From the NCBI GenBank assembly GCA_018881555.1, contig JACAXG010000107.1:641406-705405 (forward strand): DNA of 64,000 nucleotides, given 5' to 3'. This stretch comes from Amblyornis subalaris (Eukaryota > Chordata > Aves > Passeriformes > Ptilonorhynchidae). The notes below the pieces were generated by a model. It ran no database searches. It saw only the letters and a program-made list of their open reading frames with translations, and had not been told where the DNA came from. This document shows positions 25,301 to 36,500 of this stretch, piece by piece (the stretch's first letter is position 1; every line of letters starts with the position of its first letter). The translations under genes were made by a program, and so were the position numbers.

Positions 25301-28300
25301 AGACTGATGGAAGATGGCAAGGATGGAAGAGAACTTGAGGGACGAGTACATGCCTCTTCCCAAGTGTTTTATTCTCTTTTCCTTCATGGCTTTTACATTA
25401 TGGCAAATCATGTAATTTAAAGTTGTAGTTTCAAGAAAGATGTTTATTACTGACAAGGCAGCTTGACCAAATCTTCCTCAGAAGGCACTTAATTGACAAT
25501 GTTTAGGACTGACAACACACCTGAGATGGGTTGCCAGCAATTCATCCTTGAAGTAGAAGAAAAAGAACAGAAGGACCAAAAGGACAGGAAGGAAAAACCT
25601 GGAAAAACCTGGAGCTGCAGGATCTAAAAGGGAGTAAACATGCAACTGAATAATACTGATCCTGTGCTTCCTGAACCATCTTTAGAAGTGCATAAAATTA
25701 CTTGTTAAAATCCATTAATTGCTATTTTCTACAGGTTGAAGATCCAAGGCAAACACTGCTGCTCCTCAGGCAAAGCCAGTCCTTTACTCCTTATGCAGAA
25801 GGTGGGAACTTTCCAAGAGACTTCCCATTCTTATCTCAAGACAACCCTCTGCTGTTTCTTCTTTTAATCACTTTTAATAGTTCTATGAATTGTTCTCCTC
25901 TCCCTACTCCCCAAAGAAAATGCTTGCATGCAAGGCAGAAAGAGTGGTGTCCAGAAGGGGCCTGGCAGTTAAAGCAAAATATGACACTGAAGCAAGTAAA
26001 ATACAATATAACAACACATAATACCTGTCTCCAACCACCACTCAATTCTGGAGGGTCTGACTTTGATTATGTGTCTCCTTGCACTTTGTAAGTTCTCTAT
26101 AGCTACATGTTTGCCTCAACAGTTGTGCTTTTTCACCTTAGATAAAAGCAGAAAAACCTACAGTCTGAAGTCCTGGTTATTNTTGTTTATCATGGGAGGG
26201 CGAATTAAAGATAAAGGTAAATCCTTTGGGTTATCCAGCCTGCTAGCAGTTCTCAGAGCAATGGGCAGTGCTGAGATGAGGCTGCTCAAAGACAGTGGTG
26301 GGATCTCCCTTCCTGAACACATGGACCTGTGCACCAGTGTGGTTTCCATCCCTCATCCTTCAGGGGTCAGATCTGCCATCTCCTGGAAGAGCAACTTGGT
26401 TTTGCTTGAGCTGCTGTCCAGAAAATAATATGGGATTTGGGATGTTCATGGGAGTATTGGGTCAAACAGGCAGCATGGCAAAGGGTCTCTGCTTTGTCAC
26501 CTCACAGTTTAAAGCTCTTGCTGGGAATTTGGGAGTGAGGGGGGAAGTGACCAAAAAGCCTTCCTTTGTTTGTGTGCAGGTTGTGGTTATGTTTAACATA
26601 GGTTTTAGCAGTTTTAACACTGACATTCAGCAGAAAAGGAGGATTCTTTGCAAAGACCCTGAGGAGATGGAGCTGCTTCCCTGCAAGCCTGAGTGAGGAT
26701 TCCTCCAGGAGAGGTGGGATTGCAGACGTGTCCCCGTATACAGCATCCTCTGTGAGCTGGCACTGACATGACTTTCTGCTCTGTGTGTGTGTGTTTATGT
26801 GGGAGGTGCCCTGATCTCTCCCTGTCTGTTGGAGGCGAGGCAGCTTCTGGATTCATTCCCTGAAGCACAAAAGTCTCAAAACAAAACACGATGTCACCTA
26901 ATTGTGAGAGCTGAAATTATTTATGGACCTGGCCTTTGGAGTCAGAGTCTCAAACTTCTTTAATTACCTTTGGGGATNTGTGCACAAGATACCATGGTGA
27001 TGAGAATAATATTTGGAATTCAAGTCTTGTCTAATGTGCTTTAGCAGCTGGAATGGGCAAGCAGCTGATTATGACCATAACAGAAATAATGCCAAAAACC
27101 TACATGCACAGAGTTTGGAGTGTTGGCTTTTTAATCAGATGTATAAAACTCTGGTTATCTTTCTTAAACCCTTCTGGAAACAAAATTTGGAAGGAAAGCT
27201 CCTGTTCAATATTCAATGTCCCTGTGCAATGTGAATCTTTAACTATAAAACTCCTCACCAAAGGAGGAAAGACTAGAATGTAAATTGTTGTCTGGATACT
27301 GCTATCTGTAGCATTAATGTACATCCACTAAGAAACAAAAAATGAGCATGCAAAATAGTCCCACTACAGATCCATATCAACATTGCTGAAATTAGTCTGA
27401 ATCTACCACTGTTTAATTCAAACTTTGTAAAATCTTTGGGGACAACTTAAATGTTTAAGGTGATTTGTTTCTCCGGGGAAGCCATCCAAATTCATTAGCA
27501 GACCATGGCAATTGTCAGAACCGATGATATCTGGAGGCAGTTGCTGTTTTCCAACTCACCTCTAAGGATCCACTGAGGCACAACTACAGAGGATTCTCCG
27601 TAGGGTGATGTAAGACTTGGAACCAGAGACAGTCCACATTCAGCCAGATCATAGCACNAATCTATCAGCCCCAGCCACGTGGGATTCATCTGAGCAAATA
27701 AACTGGTTGTCTAGTCTTGCTTTGGCACCACGAGGAAATTGGCACACTCAAGGCATGATTCATCTTGCCCTAAAGCTGATATCTAAAATAAGTCAGCTGA
27801 GCGTGCTGTAAAAGTGCCTGTTTCCCTTCATGGTTACAAAGGATGGGAGGCTCAGAGAGGCACAGATGTCTCCAGCGTGGATGTTTTGAATTAGGCAAGA
27901 TGAATCCTGTCTGTGCTGTATTTTTTAAAAATGCCTTGTGTGATGGATGCTCGGGTCTCAAATTGGAAGTACAAGTTCAATTAAAAAGTACAGTGTCCTC
28001 AAGGGCCCTCCAAGAAATGCGTTTGCACTGAGCTCAACCCTGACCCAAAGCCCTGATGTATCTTTTCCCAGTATTTAGTGACTATAACTTGACAGACACT
28101 TTACTGTTTGGTCTTCTCTATCACTTTTGTTTAGCCACTGAATTCAAAAATTTAATGGATGTTTTTAGAGTTTACTCCCATAACTTTAAAATTATTTGGA
28201 TCAAGTAGCATAGACATTTCCCCCTTCCATCATGAAGAGCTCTAGGACTTGTAACAATGAAAACATGGCTTCACCCCAAATTGCTATTTTCTTCCTTTTA

Positions 28301-30134
28301 TTTTTCCCTTTGTCTTGTATCATCCATAACACTGTGGTTGTGCCATAGGTCAGAGGAGGACATTTTTTGAGTAGTTTGGAACATCCTGAACTTTGATTTC
28401 TAATCAATTTGCACTAACAGCTATGGAAGCCAGTATAACAAGCCAGGCCTTTTCTGTCTCTTTCTCTTTCTTACATTTGGAAAACCAAATCTGAGCAGTG
28501 GCGTGAGTCTTGTATAATTACTCTTCCATTTGTATTTCTAGACTTGTCAATCTGGCAAGCATCACGGAGCGGGATTAAAAGCTTTCTCCTTCTCTCTCAA
28601 TCAGAGCTTTCATTTGCTTCCGTGTTTCACAGCAAATATAACCAGTTCAGCAGGAGATGGTTTTGTTCTCTGCAGTGATGCCTTCCTAGTCGAGGGAGTT
28701 CCTATCAGCAGTCCGGATGGGAAGTCAATTGACAGGCGCCCCCGACACTGCGTGTCATTGCNGCTGCAGGCAGTGATCGGGGCTGGGGTCCCTGTGGGGC
28801 ACCTGGAAATGTGTCTCCCCTGCATGAAACCCAAAGGTCTCTACTCCTCCATTTCTGGTTGAGGTTTAGGGGCTCCACCACCCCTCCAGGTGGGANGAGG
28901 GTGATGCCATAAATCAGTTGCTGCCAAGAGCAGACTGTGCAGATTAACCTTAACTCCTGTTTAGTCCCAAACATGGGGTCTCTGGGAAGCTCCACCAACC
29001 AGACATGGTCCACAGCCAGGGACACAGGGAGTTTTGCTCCTTTGCCCTGGGATTGATCCCAGTTTGGTGGGAAGAGGAGGTGCTGGAGCATGGCAAGGGT
29101 TAGCTATGGGATGGAGAAGCTTGGACTGAGGGCCATCAGTGTGGANTGCGAATGGTTTGGCACACTGTAGAGGAGAATAATAAAGGAATTTTTGATTAGT
29201 GAAGAATTGTACTTCGGGCACTTAGATATCTCTAAGTTTAGACAGCAGCGGAGCAGAGAATTTAAATATTGATTTCTGTGCATTTAAGCACCTGAATTCC
29301 ACTGGNACCTCACTTAATTTGTCTTTGTCCTTTTTTTCACCCTGACTTGCAGGCTCTGTGCCTTGCTTTCCAACACGTAAACACAACACAAAATACAATA
29401 AAAAGAAATTGGAAACACTTTGGTTAAGCCTTGATGACAGCTGGTATGTAAATGCAAAGACTTCAGACTGTCTCTCAGTACAGAGCAACCCTTAGCACTT
29501 TGTTGTTTATAANTTTTTCATGGTCAGACCCAGGGATATGCCAGTGCTTTGGTGCTTTCACTGATTGCTTCATTTCTCAGCATTTGAATTTGAGAGCAAT
29601 GTCTGGTTTCATGCAGTGTAAGTCCTTTGCCAATCCTTCATTAAACAAAAAGCAAACCTAACCCTAAGCCCCAAGGATTTGGTTTTTTCCCCCCTGTATC
29701 TTTTCCAACAAGTTTAATCCCTTTATGAAGACAAATTGTATATTTTTNACTTACTGACTTTGCAAAAGTCAACCTAAGAGTTGATATTTCTATTCTTTCC
29801 TGTTGTCACCACTAATAAATATTCTGTGGTGGGGCCTGAGCTGACAGTTGTGATGAAGAGACAGGGTGGCACAGAAATACTCGATCCTCTGTGGCTGTGC
29901 TGACAGCTGGTGTGGACTGGCACGGCTCCAGTGGAGATCTGGCCCCTGGTCNTGGATTCGTACAGGGAATCCATCTGCAAAGGCAGAAGCCATTTTACAG
30001 ACTGCATTTTCCCTTAGCCTGACAGCTTTCGATAGCTGATATCTGGGTGCTGTTGCNCCACGAAAGGTATCGTAGAAGCTCACAATTAGGAGCAAGCTTG
30101 CTTCACAAAGCTCTTAATTTAAGCAAAAACCAAA
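16341..30134. other. Intergenic desert, no gene seen
   Basis: Nearly 14 kb of unique sequence without a recognisable exon or interspersed repeat. Minor items are a 12-base tandem pair (GAATATTTTGCA at 17190-17201 and 17202-17213), an 18-base T run at 18293-18310 after eight A's, a (GTT)n run at 21540-21555, T/G-rich low complexity at 23680-23745, and a TAAT-rich block at about 20940-21045 that could be a conserved element. Open frames here (for example 22338-22730, 28705-29091) show no family resemblance. Confidence 0.55.
18281..18310. repeat. A8 then T18 homopolymer tracts
   Basis: Eight A's (18281-18288) are followed after GGGA by eighteen T's (18293-18310). The T run might be the poly(A) end of an antisense retroposed copy, but I recognise no retrocopy beside it and see no flanking target duplication. 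Confidence 0.6.
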
Positions 30135-30660
30135 CGGGTGCCAGAGGATGCGGCGCCGGGCACAGCAGCCTGGTTTTCCCAGCAGGTGCGGCGCTCAGCG
30201 TCGTGCCGCTGGGATCCGAAGGAGGATGCTTGAAGCGCGGAGCTCGGGAGCGCTCCTCTCCCGGCAGGGGAGCCAAGGCCGCCGAGGCAGCCGGGCGGGC
30301 AGCATCCCCCCGCGGCCCAGCCCGCCCGGCGGGGCCCGCAAGCTGCCGGCAGCCGCTCGCCAGCCCCGGAGCGCGGCCAGCCCGGCGCCAGCCCCGAGCC
30401 CAGCGCCAGCCCCGGGGCCAGCGCGGCGCTCCCGCTGCCGCCGGCGGGCGGGGACGGGCAGGGGCGGCCGGGCCCGGGCAAGCTGCGCCCCGGGCAGCGC
30501 CGCTGAGGCGCGGAGATATAAGGAGGCGCTGCCGGCACCGCTCCGCGCGCAGCGACGCAGGGACAGGCGGCACCGAGCGCCTGTTCCAGCTGCGGACCCG
30601 GGAGGTGCCAAGATGCTTCGCCGTTCCGCGATTGTGCTCTGGAGGCGGCAGCGGGGCTGT
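30135..30660. promoter_or_regulatory. Orphan CpG island
   Basis: About 520 bases are very GC-rich and CpG-dense in an otherwise AT-rich desert, with sharp edges: AT-rich AAGCAAAAACC on the left, return to AT-rich sequence by about 30690 on the right. The interior includes an imperfect GCGCCAGCCCCG-type repeat (about 30375-30425). Long open frames on both strands (about 200 codons each) arise because stop codons are rare in GC-rich DNA, and the translations are low-complexity Ala/Arg/Pro/Gly. CpG islands of this sort normally mark promoters. No neighbouring gene known to me should start here. Confidence 0.85.
30446..30523 (+). promoter_or_regulatory. Core promoter: GC boxes plus TATA box
   Basis: GGGCGGGG at 30446-30453 and GGGGCGG at 30461-30467 are Sp1-type GC boxes. 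A TATA box, TATAAGG, sits at 30517-30523, about 50-70 bases downstream, so a start site is expected near 30545-30555. The spacing and order are those of a + strand RNA polymerase II promoter. The predicted transcript runs rightward toward the presumed CELF2 3' end, antisense to CELF2. A possible splice donor (CTG/GTAAGT) lies at 31194. Confidence 0.6.
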
Positions 30661-30744
30661 TCCGCTGAAGGGTCTGCTCGGTTGGCGTTTTCTGCTGCAG
30701 ACCTCGTTTTTGAAAGGGGTTATAATTCGGCATCTTTTAATTAG
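30613..30744 (+). CDS. Possible small ORF downstream of orphan promoter
   Basis: This begins at the first ATG after the predicted start site and has a purine at -3. It encodes 43 residues starting MLRRSAIVLWRRQRG and stopping at 30744. The N-terminus is Arg-rich with hydrophobic residues and few acids, loosely like a mitochondrial presequence. However, the frame stays open far upstream because the DNA is GC-rich, so the openness itself is weak evidence. I do not recognise the peptide. A non-coding transcript is at least as likely. Confidence 0.15.
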   Translation: MLRRSAIVLWRRQRGCSAEGSARLAFSAADLVFERGYNSASFN

Positions 30745-31249
30745 CGAAGGGATTAAAGTTGGCACGCGGGCACTCAAGGGCTGCTTGTTGCTGGTTTAAT
30801 TTATTTATTTTTTTTTAAATCCAATCTGTTAGGCCCATCTCAAATAATATTCTTTGTTTCCACTTGGCGGGATTGACTTTAAAGATCTCTATGCAGATGC
30901 GTGTGCCTGTATCTGTGTGTAAGAGAAAAAAGACTTATCAAGGTGAAGAGCCACATCAGAGGAGGTGAGCAGGTTGCTGAAAGATCCCACGTTCCCAAAG
31001 CTACCATAACTCATACCAACTATGTGCTGGAAAAGGGTATGCAGAAGCAGTTGCAAATATTTTTGCTGAATTTTGCAGAATTTTGCCCACTTGGGACATG
31101 CAAAAAGTTTTTTCCAGACTTAGGCATCGTTCTATACTTTGATAAATAAATATGAGAATTTCAAAGCTTCAAAAAGAACCAGGCAGCTTGCTGGTAAGTC
31201 ACTATTAGAATACATAAACCCATGTAACTACAATGACACTGTCAGTAGT
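30661..31249. other. Flank of CpG island, no feature recognised
   Basis: AT-rich sequence following the island. It would be the body of exon 1 or intron 1 of any transcript started at the 30.5 kb promoter. Candidate donors are GTGAGC at 30964 and GTAAGT at 31194. No protein homology is seen. Confidence 0.4.
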
Positions 31250-31540
31250 TACCTATCATAGACTGTATAATTCTAAATCCCAAAACTTGTAGGGCTGTAA
31301 ACTTCTCAACATTTATTCCCAGCCACTGGAAATTTTTTTCCTCATATTTAAACTGAANCTCTCTCTTCTTAACTTAATCACATTAATTCTTTTCCTATAT
31401 GCCCTGGACCTGCAGAACAGACTGTCCCTTGCCTCTTTGCAGCATGCTTTTCATGTGCCAGAAGGCCACTGCCTCTTGGTAGTTCTTGCTTCTTTGGGCT
31501 TTCCAGCTTTCCCAACACAGCCTCTGAAAATTTGTCAGTC
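31250..31540 (-). mobile_element. Old CR1 LINE fragment
   Basis: The + strand reads as a decayed antisense CR1 3' region: TTCTTTTCCTATATGCCCTGG, AGACTGTCCCTTGCCTCTTTG, GTGCCAGAAGGCCACTGCC. Divergence is high and the boundaries are approximate. A short A run (about 31542-31555) follows. Confidence 0.65.
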
Positions 31541-33005
31541 TTTTAAAAAAAAAAAAGTGTCTTACCTCTTTCTGACTGGTCTAGAATTATTGGGAGTGAT
31601 GAAGATTTGGGGTGAAGTTCCAGCAGAGCCCTTACTGCTGTGCCTTTGAGCTCAGCACTATTGCACCTCTTGGTCCCTCTGCTCTCTCACAGATGTTTTG
31701 TTAAGCGTCACCCACGATGACCACGATACATGGAGAGTGCAACTGGGCTCCCCAGGAGGAATGGCAGTATCTCTGTTTTTTTACAAGATGCCTCAGCAGC
31801 TGGGTGCTTCTGGCAGCACACGCTCCCTCTGGGCTGATTTCACTCCATTTAGAGGTGACACAACACCCAGAACAGTCCAGAGCACTGTTCAATAAATGTC
31901 ACTGCCTTCTGCTCTCTGGAGGGAAAAGCTCCTTGTGAAGCTTTGGTTCCTCTTTCCAGTTTCTCTGTCCTGCTGGCAACTGGGTGGGAGGCAAGGGCAG
32001 GAGCAGGGTGTTCCTTTCCTGTGAGGGCTGTTTCTGATATCGGGGATGTGAGGAAGGGTATTTTTGGGGGAAGTGTGGCAGTTTGCATGGCCTGGGGGTT
32101 GTTTGTCTCGTGTGAATGCTCTGCCCTGGAGCGGTGAGGCCGCAGTTTGAAGGGGTGCAGCAATCANTGTGTGATGGGTTTGTCCTCCAGGGCAGTGCTG
32201 CTCCTGGGGTGTGTGTGTTTGTCAGTTCAAATTTTTCTGCAATTTCCTTGACGGGAGCAGTGAGTGACATGCCTTCCCCCAGGAAATATTTCCATGTTTT
32301 CACTATTCTTCAGGCCTCTGTGACATTTCCCAAGTCCAGTTGTTGGAGCCTCAGGTTTGATCATCTGCACTGCCCGGGACAAGGTGCCAGCAGGGATAAT
32401 TTGGCCCTTCAGCAGAGAATACTTTGACTTCTGCAGCTCATGGTATGCACAGTTTGGGTGTGGGTTTCTCATGTAAAACCTTAAAACCCACAGTGGAAAC
32501 CTCAGTCATTGGCTCCTCAGTGACAGCAGGTCCAGCTTAATTTTTCATTCCTGCGAATCCCAACAATGGCTTGAGAATGAAGTCTAGAAAGAAAACTGAA
32601 TCTGCTTTTTCATTCTTTTTAGGTAGAGGTACATACAAGATTGAAATTTTCAAGCTTTCAGTGATACACAAAGTACGTGTATACAATTCCAGGCATGCTG
32701 CCTGGAGGGAAAAACACCACTTGCTGTGAGTTTCTTGGTAAAATCATGACAGTTGAAAACACCAAGCAGCAAACACAAACTACATAAACCAAACTGCACT
32801 TCTGAGTGTGTTAACACAGCTTGCACTGCTCTGGCCTGAATATTGATATGTTTTAAAAATCTCTGGTTGGCTGTGAAAGTTTACACAAAGCAACTCTTAC
32901 TGTCCCTGGACTTTAGAGGTCTCTGATGACCCAGGTTGAGAGTGAAGGGCTGTTCATGGATAGATCATGGAGTTCTTCCATCTTTATCAGGGTGAAAGGA
33001 GAGGA
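31541..33005. other. Intergenic, nothing recognised
   Basis: Unique sequence with overlapping short open frames on both strands at 31698-32303, none resembling a known protein. No repeat family is recognised before the LTR. Confidence 0.5.
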
Positions 33006-33586
33006 TGTCACGGTTTAACCCCAGCTGGCAGCTAAGTACCTCACAGCTGCTCATTCCCTCCACCCCTGACCCAATGGGGAGAAAAATCAGAAAAAAAGTC
33101 AAACTCGCAGATTGCGATATGAAGAGTTTAATAATGGAAACAAAATAAAAAATAATAATAACTTTTATAGTAACAATGATAATAATAGTAATGAAAACGG
33201 GGGGGAGGAGAGAGAGAGGAATAAAATATAAAAAAAAGAAAAGTGATGCAAAACACTATTGCTCACCACTCTCTGGTCAGTGTCCAGCCTGTCCCTGAGC
33301 AGCGATTGGACCTCCCTGGCCAACTCTCCCCTGATTTATATAGCAAGCATGATGTCCTATAGTATGGACTATCCCTTTGGCCAGTTTGGGTCAGCTGTCC
33401 TGGCCATGCACCTCCTCACTGACAGAGCCTGGGAAACGGAAAAGTCTTTGACTTAGAGTAAACTCTACTTAGGGACAACTGGAGCATCAGTGTGTTACCG
33501 ACATTGTTCTCATCCTAGATCCAAAACACAGCACTGTACCAGCTGCTAGGAAGAGAATTAACTCTATCCCAGCCAAAACCAGGACA
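33006..33586 (-). mobile_element. Solo LTR of an endogenous retrovirus
   Basis: An LTR of about 581 bases bounded by TGTC...GACA ends. On the + strand it opens TGTCACGGTTTAACCCCAGC and closes CCAGCCAAAACCAGGACA, which I recognise as an abundant passerine LTR family inserted in reverse orientation. The interior has an (AAT)n-rich A/T segment (about 33130-33200), a G7 run and purine tract, and on the - strand a TATA-like CTATATAAAT (complement of 33336-33345). Flanks GAGGA (33001-33005) and GAAGA (33587-33591) look like a 5-bp target duplication with one mismatch. There is no second LTR, and no gag, pol or env remains, so this is a recombined solo copy. Confidence 0.9.
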
Positions 33587-36500
33587 GAAGAGAAGCCACA
33601 TTTCTTTTTTTTTCCCACCTGAAGGTGCATCTGCAACTAATGGTTTGATTTTCATGTTGCCCCAGGCCATCTGTAGTGTGCCCATGAGTGTAGGTTTGTT
33701 TGTGTAGGCTCAGTCCCCAGCTTTCANCCAGCTTGTTCTATCCAACAGGCAGCTCTGAGGGCAGTTTGCTTCAGCAACCTCTTCTCACTTCTTCTCTTGA
33801 ACTCCACCAAGACTGGTCCTCTCTGCCCTTGCTTCCCTCTATACCCCACCCCAAGGTAGATTTCNAATATTTTCAGTAAACTTGAGCGGGATTAAATTAA
33901 GGTTTTTCTGTTTCTGTCCTGAGGAAGGACCAATCCCAGATACCTGAGATCTCTCACCAGCCACTATGGAAAAAGATAAACCTGTTTTATCTATTATTGT
34001 TGCTTTTGTTATTGATATTATTATTATACTGAGAACCCANTGAGGCCCTCTTATTATGTTGTTAAAGTCAACGTTTCCCCTGTGCTCTTCATTCTCCAAC
34101 TTGGGAAAAATGAAGAATTTTTGATAAAGTTATGCTGATAATGCTGCTAATTAGTTTCTCATCTTTAAAAAATATGACTGCAGGCGATTGGAGAGATCTC
34201 TTTGTTGCAGGACATTGTAGGCTGAAATGTCTGGATGCTTGATATCCTCTGCAGGGCTCTCTCAACATGCTAATTTGTCCTTGCAGCAGAGTTCGTTTTT
34301 ATAGGTCTTTGCCACTCTATTTTGCAAATCCATTATGTCAAAATATGATCAGTCATATGTGCACAAGATGCAGGCCTCCACCAACATACACAGATATGTG
34401 TGTGTGCATGTTCACACATAAACAGGTTAAAAAAAATCTACAGATATGTGTGTATGCATATATTTACATACACACACTGATATATTTACATTATTTTATA
34501 TTACTTAATGAAATAAAATGTTTAATGAAATTAAATGTTAATTTTTTATAATTATCTATAATATGTGCATACACATACACATGAAGTTTGACATCTATTT
34601 AGGAACGCAGCATGTGAATGGCTGATTGAACTCAGGGCTCAGCTCTTCTAGNGAACATTTCACTCTCATTTCATTNAAAATATATAGTTTATAGGCTCTA
34701 TTCAATACATACAGATTGCAAGCTGAAGTTGTGTGCTTGCCTATGCATTTCCTAACACTTCCATCTGAACACTCATTATAATTTACTTTCAATAACTATC
34801 ATCTGTCATTTTTAAAAGTTGCATAATAATGTGGTTGGTTCATGTGAAAAGTGATGTTTGCTCTAAATTTGGCTACGATTTTGACATTGCTGTTGGTATT
34901 TTTTTGTAAGCTTGACACCCACAAGCTGAAAAGACAGGTGGTAAGTTTATTTTTTAAACTTCCCTTTCAACACCTCCCCCCACAATTAAAAAAACAAAAA
35001 GTCACATAGAATATTTTGAACATATTCACTGGAATTTCTATATTCCTTTCCAGCAAAATTTCACTAAGAAAAAGGAGAAAGGCTGAGTTTTTTACCCCTT
35101 TGGATTACAAAATATTGCACTTTTCAGATGCTGAGAATTAAAACTATTCCTTATCCAAAGAAAACCACCAGCTGAAACACTGCTGTTTCTTCCCTGGTNC
35201 TGGTGTATGTCCTGGCTCCTCCTCTGTGCTGAGCCTGTGCATCATTATCCAAAATCAGTTTTTTCCCCTCTCTCCTTCTCCANGTGCTGGAGCAAAGTAT
35301 CAGAAGGGGCTCCTGGTGTTGCATCTTTGCTCAGCTGAGAAATGAGAATGTCTTGTTCTGAGCAGCACCCTGTGGCTCCCAGAGCTGCCAGGAGCTATGA
35401 GCCAAATGTTCCAAACACAGAGTCTTGTGGCAAAAGTCCCAAACGTGGAGTTTTGTGCCAAGGAAAAACAAAAAATTCCTCTTGAAATGGCCGAACTGGG
35501 TGGTTTTCTTCTCCATCTTTTCGAAATTTGAAAATAGTACAGGGAAAATCAGAAATTTCTAGTGACTGAAAACCTGGGTTTAGAGCATTTTCAAGAACAC
35601 ACTTTGGAAGAGGAGCCATGACATCTTTCATTAAGAACAACCCCAACAACAGTGATTTTGATAACTTTTTAAAAATTCAGTTTTTTTCAAGTTTTCTTTC
35701 TCTGTCCTGCTTTTGCCTTGGTTACTCTCCTGAAGAGCCAGCTGTGGCAGAAGGAAAAGTTTTGCATATCTTTTCCTTCTTGTTTTCCAAGAAACTTACA
35801 AGCCAGTTGTGAATCACATTGAAAATGATTCTGTTTTCATTGATGGGGCCAAAGCAAACAACAATCCTAAATCATGTTCTTTCTAGGACTGTCCTGAGCA
35901 AGAACAAACAAGTTTTCCTAATTAGACCAGTTCAGTCCCTGCTCAAAAGTAGTTTGAGATCACATGGAAGCTGTTTTATCATCCTGATGGTATTGCTTCT
36001 ATTTGGAGTCTTCAAATTTCGTGTGACAGCAGAAAACTAGTAAATCTCAGAGAAGAAAACATTAAACGCTTTGGGGGAGTGCTTTGGGGAAGGCTCTCTT
36101 TCTTCTTCCCCCTCTTCCCCCCTTCTGATTCCAAGCTCTTTACTGGATTCTACTCCAAACTACACTTTCTTGTTTTAGCAGGTGCTGCCCTTTTCAGGGT
36201 GCAAACTGTTCCCATCTCCAAGGTCGTGGTCTTGTGTGGGGAAGGCGTGAGGATGTGTGGGCAGGAATTTGGGGCAGAGGGGGGTAATTTCTGTGGGGCC
36301 AGCGTGAGTTCAGCAAAGGTTGGCTGTGACCTGGAGCAGTTGCCAGCTCTTCTGTCACAGATGTACAGAGAGTTGGTTGTGACATTTTTCAACTGTCAGG
36401 GAATACGCTATCCCAAATACCACAGGTAATTGTTTTAGGTTTTTACTCTTTTTTGCAAGCAGTTCCTTGTTTGCTGTTGTAAGGGCTGGGGATGAGGAAG

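Noticed and set aside
30047..30799. Open frames of 198-250 codons on both strands
   Set aside because: They lie in the CpG island, where stop codons are rare. The translations are Ala/Arg/Pro/Gly low-complexity and overlap on both strands, so length is not evidence of coding.
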